A stretch of 64,000 nucleotides of DNA from Pseudovibrio denitrificans JCM 12308 (GTDB taxonomy: Bacteria > Pseudomonadota > Alphaproteobacteria > Rhizobiales > Stappiaceae): NCBI RefSeq assembly GCF_001310815.1, contig NZ_BAZK01000013.1, positions 1 through 64,000 of the forward strand. The letters run 5' to 3'. The position numbers and the translations under genes are program-made. The notes below the pieces were generated by a model that was not told the origin of the DNA, made no database searches, and saw only the letters and a program-made list of their open reading frames with translations. This document shows positions 44,773 through 54,283 of the stretch, in pieces. Within the stretch, counting starts at the first letter, position 1. Each line of letters opens with the position of its first letter.

Positions 44773-45797
44773 TCAGCCGTTCGTGCGTGGCGGAGCGCCT
44801 ACAGATTTGCGGAAAATCAGTTCAGGGTGCCAGAGGCATTGCAGCTCTTTGATGTCTGCGCCTTTGAGGTAGTTCATCGCCATGATGGCGATCTCGCGAC
44901 CTGCATCGCGCAGCGGTGAGCGGGTGACCGTCAATGGCGGGTCCATATCCGCTGCTTGTGCAAGTGGTACATTATCATCGTGGGCAACAATGGAGACTTC
45001 TGAGCCGATTTTGATGCCAAGTTCATTACAAGCTCTATAGGCGCCTTTTGCCATGACCACGCTTGAGCAGAGCAGGGCGGTTGGGCGATCTTCCAGCTGC
45101 AGGATCTCCATGGCGAAGGTGTAGCCATTCTCCTCAGACATGGCGCCAGCGCGCACGTAATCCGGGTTCGGCGTAACGCCTCGTTCCTTAAGCGCATCCT
45201 GCCAGCCGTTGAAGCGGTCAATGGCGTAGACGCGGTTTGGATGACCGTTGAGGATTGCGATCTTATCGTGGCCCATCTCCAGCAGCATCTTTGCTGGCTC
45301 ATGGAAGACGCCATAGTTGTCGATGTCGATGTAGGAATAGCTGTCGCAAGTGGCGGTTCGGCCATGCACGATGAATGGCATGTTGAGGTCTTGCAGTAGA
45401 CGGATACGCTCTTCGCTGAGATCCACGTTGGACAGGATCACCAGATCGACGGTGCCTTTTTCTGCAAAGCGGCGGTAGACGTCCACTTCCTCGCTCTGAG
45501 AGGAGGAGATCATGATGTCATAGTCCAGCTCGGATGCCTTTTCCGAAAGACCTGTCAGAAACTCGATGAAGTGTGGATCGAGGAACATGTTCATGTCAGT
45601 TGGGAAGCGATGCCGATGACGCTGGAGCGGCCTGTTGCCAGACGGCGCGCGTTGACATTGGGACGATAGCCATAGGTCTTCGCGGCTTCAGCGACCCGGT
45701 TTCGGGTGGCGAGCGACACATCAGAATACCCGTTGAGGGCTCTGCTGACAGTGGTTTGTGAAAGACCGAGATGATTGGCTAACGTCTTAAGATTCAT
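44773..45797 (-). pseudogene. aglR: LacI family regulator (AglR-like), frameshifted
   Basis: LacI-type repressor, about 341 residues. The helix-turn-helix is LKTLANHLGLSQTTVSRALNG, and YRPNVNARRLATGRSSVIGI closes the hinge. The sugar-binding domain starts MNMFLDPHFIEFLTGL in a different frame. A missing base at about 45594 is the cause; one base joins both to one normal-length protein. It is divergent from the aglE gene with two perfect LacI-type operators in between, like the aglR of Sinorhizobium. Probably senses alpha-glucosides. Confidence 0.87.
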
Positions 45798-45915
45798 AAT
45801 TATTCAATGGCTCAAACTTGCTATGCGCCGCGTTTATAGCCCCTTTTTCTCCCGCATGCTTGTGAGAAATGTAGACCATAAACTTCAGGAAAATCCAGTG
45901 AGACCTTTGTCTTTT

Positions 45916-45929
45916 CCAAAGCGCTTTGG
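45916..45929. promoter_or_regulatory. LacI-type operator 1 (aglR-aglE)
   Basis: CCAAAGCGCTTTGG, a perfect 14-base palindrome with a central CG typical of LacI/GalR family operators. It lies near the aglR side of the 468-base region. Confidence 0.8.
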
Positions 45930-46129
45930 GTCCGATGCCGGAGTCAGTGGAAAACTGATATTTTTCAGAGATGCAGTAAAATACCACATATGGGGTGCTC
46001 TAAACTTAGGAGAATTCAGCTATTTTGCAGGTGTTGCATCGCAAAATTGGGCCTTTGGCGGGCATGGTCACAAATGTTCCTACGGATTTTTACTATTGAC
46101 TTAGACCGGTGAGTAAACTTTGCTGGTCT

Positions 46130-46141
46130 CAAAGCGCTTTG
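46130..46141. promoter_or_regulatory. LacI-type operator 2 (upstream of aglE)
   Basis: CAAAGCGCTTTG, the same palindrome, 12 bases perfect and also followed by GGG. It is about 136 bases before the aglE start; a TTGACT (46096) -35-like hexamer precedes it. Two operators 214 bases apart, about 20 helical turns, would permit looping by one tetrameric AglR. Confidence 0.82.
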
Positions 46142-46265
46142 GGAATCTTTCAATAGATTGCCAGTGTTTGGGGAGCCCTTCGCTCTGGAGGGTTAATTAC
46201 TGGCCGGACAACGATTGGGAATTCGTTGAATGAGGGCCAAGGACGAAACAGGGAGGCGTCCCATT

Positions 46266-47540
46266 ATGGGTATCCGTCGTACATTATTAGGTTCTGCTGT
46301 TGCACTTGCTGGTATGGCTGGCGTTGCGGGTTATGCAATGGCTGCTGAAGTTACTGTTGTTTGCGGCAGTGTTGGGCAGGGCGCTAAGCTTTGTAAGGGC
46401 GCAGCAACTGAGTGGGCCAAAGAAACCGGCAACACCGTCAAGTTCTTCGCTGCACCTGCATCTTCTACCGAGCAGCTGGCACTCTACCAGCAGATCCTGA
46501 GCTCTGGTTCCTCCGATATCGACGTCTTCCAGATTGACGTTATCTGGCCTGGTATTCTTGGAAGTCACCTGATCGATCTGAAGCCATACTCCAATGGCGC
46601 AGAAGACATGCACTTCCAGCCAATCGTTGCGAACAACACCTATAAAGGCAAGCTGGTTGCTATGCCTTGGTACACCGACGCTGGCCTGCTGTTCTACCGC
46701 AAAGATCTGCTTGAAAAGCACGGCGAAAAAGCTCCTGAAACCTGGGGTGATCTGACCGCGACTGCGAAGAAAATCCAGGATGCTGAACGTGCAGCTGGCA
46801 ACGACAAAATGTGGGGCTTTGTTTATCAGGCGAAGGCTTACGAAGGTCTGACCTGTGACGCTCTTGAGTGGGTTGACAGCTTCGGCGGTGGCGATGTTGT
46901 GAATGCAGACGGCGACATCACCATCAACAACGAAAAAGCTGCAAAAGCTCTTAAACTGGCAGCTAGCTGGACCGGTTCAATCGCACCTGCTGGTGTTCTT
47001 TCCTATCAGGAAGAAGATGCACGCGGCGTGTTCCAGTCCGGTAATGCAGTGTTCATGCGTAACTGGCCTTATGCATGGTCTCTTGGTCAGGCTGACGATT
47101 CCCCGATCAAAGGTAAGATCGGTGTGATGGCTCTGCCTAAAGGTGGGGAAGACGGAAAGCAGACCGGTACTCTTGGTGGCTGGCAGCTTGCTGTTTCCAA
47201 GTACTCTAAAGCGCCTGAAGCAGCTGCAAGCCTCGTTATGCACCTGACCAGCAAGAAGAGCCAGAAGCAGCGCGCTATCGAAGGTTCTTACAACCCAACC
47301 ATTGCTGATCTGTACACTGATGCAGACGTGCTGGCAGCAAGCCCATTCATGGGTCAGCTGAAAGACACCTTCACCAACGCCGTAGCACGTCCATCCCGTG
47401 CAACTGGCTCTAACTACAACAAAGTTTCCAACGCATTCTACAATGCAGTGCATGATGTGCTTTCCGGTAAAACCGAAGCAGAAGCATCCCTTGCGAAACT
47501 TGAGAAGAACCTGAAACGCATCAAGCGTAAAGGCTGGTAA
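46266..47540 (+). CDS. aglE: alpha-glucoside ABC transporter, substrate-binding protein
   Basis: A 424-residue family-1 solute-binding protein. The signal peptide (LLGSAVALAGMAGVAGYAMAAE) ends in AMA-A; the mature protein starts with TVVCGSVGQGAKLCKG. It should bind trehalose, maltose or sucrose and deliver them to AglFG. Start ATG 46266 lies after GGGAGG; an upstream in-frame ATG at 46230 is less likely. A strong hairpin follows the stop. Confidence 0.9.
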   Translation: MGIRRTLLGSAVALAGMAGVAGYAMAAEVTVVCGSVGQGAKLCKGAATEWAKETGNTVKFFAAPASSTEQLALYQQILSSGSSDIDVFQIDVIWPGILGSHLIDLKPYSNGAEDMHFQPIVANNTYKGKLVAMPWYTDAGLLFYRKDLLEKHGEKAPETWGDLTATAKKIQDAERAAGNDKMWGFVYQAKAYEGLTCDALEWVDSFGGGDVVNADGDITINNEKAAKALKLAASWTGSIAPAGVLSYQEEDARGVFQSGNAVFMRNWPYAWSLGQADDSPIKGKIGVMALPKGGEDGKQTGTLGGWQLAVSKYSKAPEAAASLVMHLTSKKSQKQRAIEGSYNPTIADLYTDADVLAASPFMGQLKDTFTNAVARPSRATGSNYNKVSNAFYNAVHDVLSGKTEAEASLAKLEKNLKRIKRKGW

Positions 47541-47564
47541 GTCTCCTCCCTAGACTTGCGATCT

Positions 47565-47593
47565 GTGTTGCGGCCTCCCGATGGCCGCAACAC
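47565..47593 (+). other. perfect 11-pair hairpin after aglE
   Basis: GTGTTGCGGCC (47565-47575) pairs perfectly with GGCCGCAACAC (47583-47593), loop 7. It lies 25 bases after the aglE stop and is not followed by a T-tract. In such operons it usually stabilises the upstream binding-protein mRNA and lowers permease expression. Confidence 0.75.
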
Positions 47594-47656
47594 TGAACCG
47601 AGCTCCGGGGTGGTTCCTTGGAGTTTCCCTGAAATAAAGAAACCAAGGATCAGAGG

Positions 47657-48619
47657 ATGACCCTTGCTCTGCAGCAGGATGGTACTGCCACACGTAAGGC
47701 AAAACGCTCTAATCTGAGTTCTGCCAGATTACGCGCCGCGTGGCTTTTTCTCGCCCCCATGATGATCGCATTGGCCGCTGTTGCAGGCTGGCCGTTGCTC
47801 CGCACCATCTGGTTGGGTTTTACCGACGCAAACCTCATAGATCTCAGTGAATCCCAGTTCATCGGCTTTGAGAACTATCTCGCCTTTTATGATGGGGAAG
47901 CTTACGGCGTTCTCGTTGATGCCGAGTGGTGGAATGCGGTTTGGAATACACTCTGGTTCTCTGTCATTTCTGTTGGTCTTGAAACCCTGTTCGCTCATCA
48001 TTGCGTTGATCCTGAATGCGGAATTCAAGGGACGCGGCCTTGTGCGTGCTGCTGTTCTGATCCCATGGGCGATCCCGACAATTGTTTCCGCCAAGATGTG
48101 GGGCTGGATGCTTCACGACCAGTTTGGTGTGATTAACGAAATTCTCCTCGGCGTTGGCATTCTGTCTGAGCTGTTGCCTGGACCGCTGATCCTTCCACCG
48201 CGATGTGGGCTGTGATCATGGTGGATGTGTGGAAGACCACACCATTCATGGCACTGCTGACCCTTGCTGCACTGCAGATGTTGCCCGGCGATATCTATGA
48301 AGCAGCGCGCGTGGATGGCATCAATCCGATCCGCGTGTTCTTCAAAGTGACTTTGCCGCTGATCCGTCCAGCGATCATTGTTGCGGTGATTTTCCGCAGT
48401 CTTGATGCGTTGCGCGTGTTTGATCTGATTTACGTGCTGACATCCAACTCCACTTCGACAATGTCCATGTCAGTCTATGCAAGGCAGCAGCTGGTGGACT
48501 TCCAGGAGGTCGGCTACGGCTCTGCCGCTGCAACGCTGCTGTTCATTGTGATTGCCTTGTTGACGACCATTACCGTGGTGGCAGGCGGATTGAAATCCGG
48601 TGAAGGAGATCAGGCATGA
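47657..48619 (+). pseudogene. aglF: alpha-glucoside ABC transporter permease, two frameshifts
   Basis: MalF-type inner-membrane permease of about 320 residues. Two single-base losses: near 47993 (TTCGCTC for TTCGGCTC) and near 48171 (GAGCTG for GAGCCTG). Allowing both gives a continuous protein with LNAEFKGRGLVRAAVLIPW and WAVIMVDVWKTTPFMALL, followed by the EAA motif EAARVDGINPIRVF. The protein is well conserved otherwise. It shares a 4-base overlap with aglG. Confidence 0.85.
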
Positions 48620-49442
48620 ACCGTCAAATCAAAACCTTTGTGTTCTATGCGCTGGTTGTCGGAGTTGTTCTCTTCTCTGTCTTTCCGTTCTACTACGCGA
48701 TCATAACCAGTTTCAGAAGCGGGCAGGAGCTGTTCAATCCGTCTGTATTCCCGACCAGCTTCAGCATTGGCAACTACTTCTCGATCTTTAAAGAGCAGCC
48801 GTTTGGTCTGAACATTCTGAACTCGGTGATCGTGGCGACGTCCGTTGTGATCTTGTCGCTGATCATCGCGGTGACTGCGTCTTATGCGCTGGCTCGCATC
48901 CACTTCCGTGGTCGTGGCTTGCTGCTGATGACTATTCTGTCTGTCTCCATGTTCCCGCAGGTGGCGATCCTGTCCGGCATGTATGAGCTGATCCGTTCCA
49001 TGGGGCTTTATAACTCCCTGCCGGGATTGATTATCCCGAACACCGTGCTGACGCTGCCGTTTACCGTGTGGGTGCTGACCACCTTCATGAAGGAGTTGCC
49101 GAAGGAACTGGAAGAAGCGGCTGTTGTTGATGGTGCTTCTCCGCTGACCATTGTGCGCCGGATCTTCCTGCCGTTGATGTGGCCAGCCATGGTGACCACC
49201 GGTCTGCTTGCTTTTATCGGTGCGTGGAACGAGTTCCTGTTTGCGCTCACCTTTACTCTATCCAACGAAGTTCGCACCGTGCCAGTGGCGATTGCCTGAT
49301 GTCCGGCGCAACTGAATACGAGCTGCCATGGGGCAACATCATGGCTGCTTCTGTACTAGTGACCGTTCCGATCGTGGTCCTAGTGCTGGTGTTTCAACGA
49401 AAAATCGTCGCTGGTCTTACTGCTGGTGCGGTTAAAGGATAA
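48616..49442 (+). pseudogene. aglG: alpha-glucoside ABC transporter permease, C-terminal frameshift
   Basis: MalG-type permease of about 275 residues with six helices and an EAA motif, [22 protein letters not shown]. The frame breaks at 49296, where GCCTGATG should probably read GCCCTGATG; the restored C-terminus ([20 protein letters not shown]...LTAGAVKG) ends at 49442. It forms the translocation channel with AglF and binds AglK through the EAA loop. Confidence 0.86.
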
Positions 49443-49447
49443 CTGGA

Positions 49448-51112
49448 ATGAACCTCTCTACCCCAATAAACGAAAACACAAGCCATCGAGTTCTGGCGAA
49501 CGATCCGGATTGGTGGCGGGGCGCAGTCATTTATCAAATCTATCCGCGGTCTTTTGCTGATAGCAACGGTGATGGCATTGGTGACCTTCCAGGAATTACC
49601 GAGAAGCTGGATTACATCTCTGATCTTGGTGCTGATGCGATCTGGATCTCGCCGTTCATGAAGTCGCCGATGGATGACTTTGGCTATGACGTCTCTGATT
49701 ATGAAGACGTTGATCCAATGTTCGGCTCTCTGGACGACTTTAAAGAGCTGATTGCCAAAGCGCATGGCAAGGGCATTCGTGTGCTGATCGATCTGGTGAT
49801 CTCGCACACCTCTGATCAGCATGAATGGTTTGTTGAAAGCCGGAGCAATAAGACCAACAGCAAGTCCGACTGGTATGTGTGGGCTGATCCTAAGGCTGAT
49901 GGATCTCCGCCAAACAACTGGCTCTCCATCTTTGGTGGTTCTGCTTGGCAGTGGGATAGCCGTCGTTGTCAGTACTACCTGCACAACTTCCTGCGCTCCC
50001 AGCCGGACCTGAACTTCCACTGCGAAGAAGTGCAGCAGGCTGTTCTGGATGCAGCACGCTTCTGGCTGAAGCTGGGTGTTGACGGGTTCCGTCTTGATAC
50101 TGTGAACTTCTACGTTCACGACAAGCAGCTGCGTGACAACCCACCTTATCCGGATCCAGATAGTCTTGCCGACGTGACCGGCGTGAACCCTTATGCGTTC
50201 CAGGATCACAAGTTCGATAAGTCTCAGCCTGAGAACCTGAAGTTCCTTGAGCGTTTGCGTGAGGTGATGAACGAGTTCCCGAACACCACTACAGTTGGTG
50301 AGATCGGTGCGGGGCATGAAGCCAGCGAGATCATGAAGCAGTACACCTCAGGTGATGGTCGTCTGCACATGGCTTACAGCTTTGATCTGCTTTCCAACAC
50401 GCCAACTGCGAAGTATGTGCGCGAGCGTGTGACCAACCTGCAGAACATCGTGACTGAAGGCTGGCCAAGCTGGGCGATGTCCAACCACGATGTGAAGCGT
50501 ATGGGCTCTCGTTTGCCAGAGGGTGTTGATCCTCAGGTGGCAACACCGGCTCTGCTGGCTCTGAGTGCGTCACTGCGTGGTAGCCCTTGCATCTATCAGG
50601 GTGAGGAGCTTGGCTTCAAAGAGGCTGATGTTGCTTTTGAAGATCTGCAGGATCCGTATGGCATTGAGTTCTGGCCTGAGTATAAAGGCCGTGATGGTTG
50701 CCGTACGCCGATTGCCTGGTCCAAGGACGGTGGGTTCACCACTGGTAAGCCTTGGCTGCCAATGGCGCAGGATCATCTGGATCACAGTGCCGAAGCTCAG
50801 GTGGGCGATGAGGCTTCTCCAATGCGCCGGACTGCAAAGTACCTGCATTGGCGCAAGGATCAGAAGGTTCTGCAGAAGGGCTCTCTGGACTTTGTTGATC
50901 TGGGTGAAGATGTGCTGGCGTTTGAGCGTGAGCATGAAGGTGAGAAAGTGCTCTGTGTCTTCAACCTGACAAATGATGATATGCGTGTTGCTCTGGGAGC
51001 TTACAGCTCTGCTGCGTTGCTGGAGGGGCATGGATTTAGTGCGGAAATGGACGGCGAGGCACTCAACCTGCCTGCATGGCAAGTGGCTTACTTGCAAATC
51101 TCAAAGAACTAA
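49448..51112 (+). CDS. aglA: alpha-glucosidase, GH13 family
   Basis: A 554-residue glycoside hydrolase of family 13. The (beta/alpha)8 signatures are DLVISHTSDQHEWF (region I), GFRLDTVNF (nucleophile Asp, region II), TVGEIG (acid/base Glu) and SNHDVKR (transition-state Asp). It lacks a signal peptide, so it cleaves imported alpha-glucosides in the cytoplasm. It is the fourth gene of aglEFGAK, 5 bases after aglG, as in Sinorhizobium. Confidence 0.93.
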   Translation: MNLSTPINENTSHRVLANDPDWWRGAVIYQIYPRSFADSNGDGIGDLPGITEKLDYISDLGADAIWISPFMKSPMDDFGYDVSDYEDVDPMFGSLDDFKELIAKAHGKGIRVLIDLVISHTSDQHEWFVESRSNKTNSKSDWYVWADPKADGSPPNNWLSIFGGSAWQWDSRRCQYYLHNFLRSQPDLNFHCEEVQQAVLDAARFWLKLGVDGFRLDTVNFYVHDKQLRDNPPYPDPDSLADVTGVNPYAFQDHKFDKSQPENLKFLERLREVMNEFPNTTTVGEIGAGHEASEIMKQYTSGDGRLHMAYSFDLLSNTPTAKYVRERVTNLQNIVTEGWPSWAMSNHDVKRMGSRLPEGVDPQVATPALLALSASLRGSPCIYQGEELGFKEADVAFEDLQDPYGIEFWPEYKGRDGCRTPIAWSKDGGFTTGKPWLPMAQDHLDHSAEAQVGDEASPMRRTAKYLHWRKDQKVLQKGSLDFVDLGEDVLAFEREHEGEKVLCVFNLTNDDMRVALGAYSSAALLEGHGFSAEMDGEALNLPAWQVAYLQISKN

Positions 51113-51127
51113 GCTGAGGGCAACACC

Positions 51128-52255
51128 ATGGCAGATGTAACACTTAAGGGTATCGTCAAGGACTTCGGGTCAACCCGCATCATCCACGGCGTTGATTTGC
51201 AGATCAAAGATCGTGAACTGATCGTGTTTGTCGGACCATCCGGCTGCGGTAAGTCGACTTTGCTGCGTCTGATCGCCGGGCTTGAAGATATCACTGATGG
51301 TGACATGTTCATTGATGGAGACCTGGTGAACCAGCGCACTCCTAAGGAACGCAAGATTGCCATGGTGTTCCAGAGCTATGCTCTTTATCCGCACATGAGT
51401 GTTTATGAGAACATGGCGTTTGGCCTCGAGCTCTCCAAGCACTCCAAAGAGGATATCAAAGAGAAGGTGATGGAGGCGGCTCGTATTCTAGAGCTGACTC
51501 CGTTGCTGGAACGTAAGCCGAAGCAGCTTTCTGGTGGTCAGCGTCAGCGTGTGGCGATTGGCCGTGCGATTGTGCGCAATCCGAAGGTCTTCCTGTTCGA
51601 TGAGCCTCTGTCCAACCTTGATGCGGCGCTGCGCGTGCAGATGCGTATCGAGATTGCCAAGCTGCATCAGGACATGGATGCCACCATGGTCTACGTTACC
51701 CACGATCAGGTGGAAGCAATGACACTTGCTGACCGGATTGTGGTGCTGAATGCGGGCCGTATTGAGCAGGTTGGTAGCCCGCTTGAGCTGTATCACCGCC
51801 CACGCAACAAGTTCGTGGCTGGCTTCATTGGATCGCCAAAGATGAATTTCATTGAGGCTCAGGTGACAGGTGTTGCTGAAGATGGTGTTGAGCTGTCTGT
51901 TGTTGGCTCCGCACCGGTGAAGGTTGCTGTTGACCCGTCCTCTGTTGCTGTTGGCGATAAGGTGGAGTTCGGCATTCGTCCCGAGCATATGGTGAGCGGC
52001 GGCGAAGGTGAGCTGGCTGGCAAGGTGGAAGTCATCGAAGAACTTGGTGAAAGCCACTTCCTGCATGTGCGCCTGACGGATGGTTCTCTGGTGACCGTTC
52101 AGGGTAAGGGCGATGCTCAGGCGAAGGCCGGCGAGAGCTGTCAGGTGAAGCTGGAATGCGGCCATGCGCACGTGTTTGGCGGTGACGGATTCGCGATTTC
52201 CAAATTGGGGACGTTAGGTCAGCAAGAAAAGGCCGCAACTCTTGAGAGTGTTTGA
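51128..52255 (+). CDS. aglK: alpha-glucoside ABC transporter ATP-binding protein (MalK/UgpC type)
   Basis: 375-residue ATPase: Walker A GPSGCGKST, Q-loop, signature LSGGQRQRVAIGRA, Walker B FLFDEPLSNLDA, His in VTHDQVEAMTLA. The C-terminal regulatory OB domain includes SPKMNFIEA and FGIRPEHM. It energises the AglEFG importer and may also receive input from PTS or trehalose signals. It is the last gene of the operon. Confidence 0.92.
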   Translation: MADVTLKGIVKDFGSTRIIHGVDLQIKDRELIVFVGPSGCGKSTLLRLIAGLEDITDGDMFIDGDLVNQRTPKERKIAMVFQSYALYPHMSVYENMAFGLELSKHSKEDIKEKVMEAARILELTPLLERKPKQLSGGQRQRVAIGRAIVRNPKVFLFDEPLSNLDAALRVQMRIEIAKLHQDMDATMVYVTHDQVEAMTLADRIVVLNAGRIEQVGSPLELYHRPRNKFVAGFIGSPKMNFIEAQVTGVAEDGVELSVVGSAPVKVAVDPSSVAVGDKVEFGIRPEHMVSGGEGELAGKVEVIEELGESHFLHVRLTDGSLVTVQGKGDAQAKAGESCQVKLECGHAHVFGGDGFAISKLGTLGQQEKAATLESV

Positions 52256-52301
52256 TAAATAAAATTTCTCACAGGCTCAGTCCAATTTGGCATTTTGTTC
52301 C

Positions 52302-52334
52302 AGTGCCGCACCTTGTGTGCGGCACTTGTCGTTT
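52302..52334 (+). terminator. rho-independent terminator of the agl operon
   Basis: AGTGCCGCAC (52302-52311) pairs with GTGCGGCACT (52317-52326), loop 5, followed by TGTCGTTT. It lies 47 bases after aglK. The remaining intergenic stretch to 52653 shows no ORF; GGGGAG at 52640 is the ribosome site of the next gene. Confidence 0.8.
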
Positions 52335-52653
52335 GAGGAGTCGCCAGCGCATCCTTAAAACGATTAAATAGCTGATTTTTTTAGGCTGAATCAGATCTGA
52401 TCATACCAATTGACTACTCCGTTAGGGGAGGTTGGATTACTGGCAGAAACCGCAAGGTTAGTCTTTCAGGATCAAGCGAAGATTGAGCTCCTGCATGGTA
52501 TTCTTGGGCTGAGCTCAACCAAGGGTACTTGTTCCCTTTCCTAAAAAATGAAAGAATTTAATCAGTGATTGCACTTATGCGCGATTACAATTCTTTTTGC
52601 CTTTGCCAGTCCAACGATGCGAAGGCCTTTTATAAATAGGGGAGCATTTTTAA

Positions 52654-54267
52654 ATGCAATTTAAGCGTAGTCTTCTCTCGCTCGCGCTTGCTGCAAGCGT
52701 GGCGATGCCAATTTCCGGCGCTATCATCACTGAGGCAGGTGCTGCAACACCACCTAACATGCTCATCATTGCTGGCCGTATCGACGACCTCATCTCTCTT
52801 GACCCGCAAGAGATGTTTGAGTTCTCCGGCACAGACATGGCGAACAACATCTACGACAAGCTGGTTATGCTGGACCCATCCGACCTTTCTAAAGGTTATG
52901 GCCCAGGTCTGGCTGAGAGCTGGGAGATCTCCGAGGATGGCAAGACCTTTACGTTCAAAATGCGTGAAGGCATCAAGTTCCATTCCGGCAACCCTGTAAC
53001 TGCAAAGGATGCTGAGTTCAGTATCCGCCGTGCAGTTGCTCTGAAAAAGACACCTTCCTTCATTCTTACTCAATTCGGTTTCACCGCTGAGAACATGAAT
53101 GACACCATCAAGGCTGTTGATGCGAACACGTTCCAGATCACCACTGACAAGAAGTATGCTCCTTCTTTCGTGCTGAACTGCTTCACCGCTGCAATCGCTT
53201 CCATCGTTGACTCTGAGCTGGTTAAGTCCAACGAAGTCGATGGTGACTGGGGTAACGGCTGGCTGAAAACCAACTCTGCTGGTTCTGGCGCATTCAAGCT
53301 GCAGAACTGGAAACCAAATGAGTCTTACTCTCTGACAGCTGTTCCAGGTTACTGGCGTGGTGAAGTTGCGATGAAGCGCGTTATCGTGCGTCACGTGATG
53401 GAATCTGCTTCTCAGCGTCTGATGCTGGAAAAAGGCGACGTTGATATTGCGCGTCACCTATCTCCAGAAGACATTGCATCCATCTCTACCAACGAAGACC
53501 TCAAGGTTGAGGACACTCTTCGTGGTCGTCTGATGTACATCTCCTTCAACCAGAAAGATAAGGCTCTGTCCCATCCAAAGGTTGCGGAAGCTCTGAAGTA
53601 TCTGGTTGACTATAAAGGTATGACTGGATCCTTCCTGAAAGGTCAGTACACCATTCAGCAGGCCTTCCTGCCACAGACCTACATGGGTGAGTTGAAAGAC
53701 ACTCCTTACTCCCTGAACGTTGAAAAAGCGAAAGCTCTGCTGGATGAAGCTGGTTATGCTGATGGCTTCGACGTTGAGTTCATCGTGCGTAATGCAACAG
53801 AGCGTCTCGAAATTGCTCAGAGCTTGCAGAACACCTTCGGTCAGGCTGGCATCAACGCGAAGATCTCTACCGGTACCGGTAAACAGATCCTTGGTCGTTA
53901 CCGTGCTCGTGACTTCCAGATCTACGTAGGTGCATGGGGTCCGGACTATCCAGATCCACACACAAACGCTGATACCTTTGCGAACAACCCTGACAACCGC
54001 GATGAAGCGAAGCTGACAGGTAAACTGGCATGGCGTAACGCTTATCCAGCAAAAGACCTGACAGTTCTGACTGATCTGGCTGTGCAGGAAAGTGACCGTG
54101 AGAAGCGTGCTCGCATGTACGTTGAAGCTCAGAAGACCTTCCAGAAAGAAGCTCCATTTGCAGTTATGTTCCAGAAAATCGAACAGAACTCCATGCGTGC
54201 AAACGTATCTGGCTTCAATCCGGGTGGCGCGATCACAAGCGTATTCTACTGGCCTGTTAAAAAATAA
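52654..54267 (+). CDS. family-5 ABC transporter substrate-binding protein (peptide/nickel type)
   Basis: Extracytoplasmic binding protein of 537 residues (SBP_bac_5). The signal peptide is LLSLALAASVAMPISGA; SLDPQEMFEFSG, FKMREGIKFHSGNPVTAKD and SPLNVEKAKALLDEAGY-type segments are diagnostic. Ligand may be a di- or oligopeptide or another small solute. It starts a five-gene operon with two permeases and two ATPases. ATG 52654 follows GGGGAG. Confidence 0.9.
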   Translation: MQFKRSLLSLALAASVAMPISGAIITEAGAATPPNMLIIAGRIDDLISLDPQEMFEFSGTDMANNIYDKLVMLDPSDLSKGYGPGLAESWEISEDGKTFTFKMREGIKFHSGNPVTAKDAEFSIRRAVALKKTPSFILTQFGFTAENMNDTIKAVDANTFQITTDKKYAPSFVLNCFTAAIASIVDSELVKSNEVDGDWGNGWLKTNSAGSGAFKLQNWKPNESYSLTAVPGYWRGEVAMKRVIVRHVMESASQRLMLEKGDVDIARHLSPEDIASISTNEDLKVEDTLRGRLMYISFNQKDKALSHPKVAEALKYLVDYKGMTGSFLKGQYTIQQAFLPQTYMGELKDTPYSLNVEKAKALLDEAGYADGFDVEFIVRNATERLEIAQSLQNTFGQAGINAKISTGTGKQILGRYRARDFQIYVGAWGPDYPDPHTNADTFANNPDNRDEAKLTGKLAWRNAYPAKDLTVLTDLAVQESDREKRARMYVEAQKTFQKEAPFAVMFQKIEQNSMRANVSGFNPGGAITSVFYWPVKK

Positions 54268-54283
54268 GATTGGCTGAAGCAAT

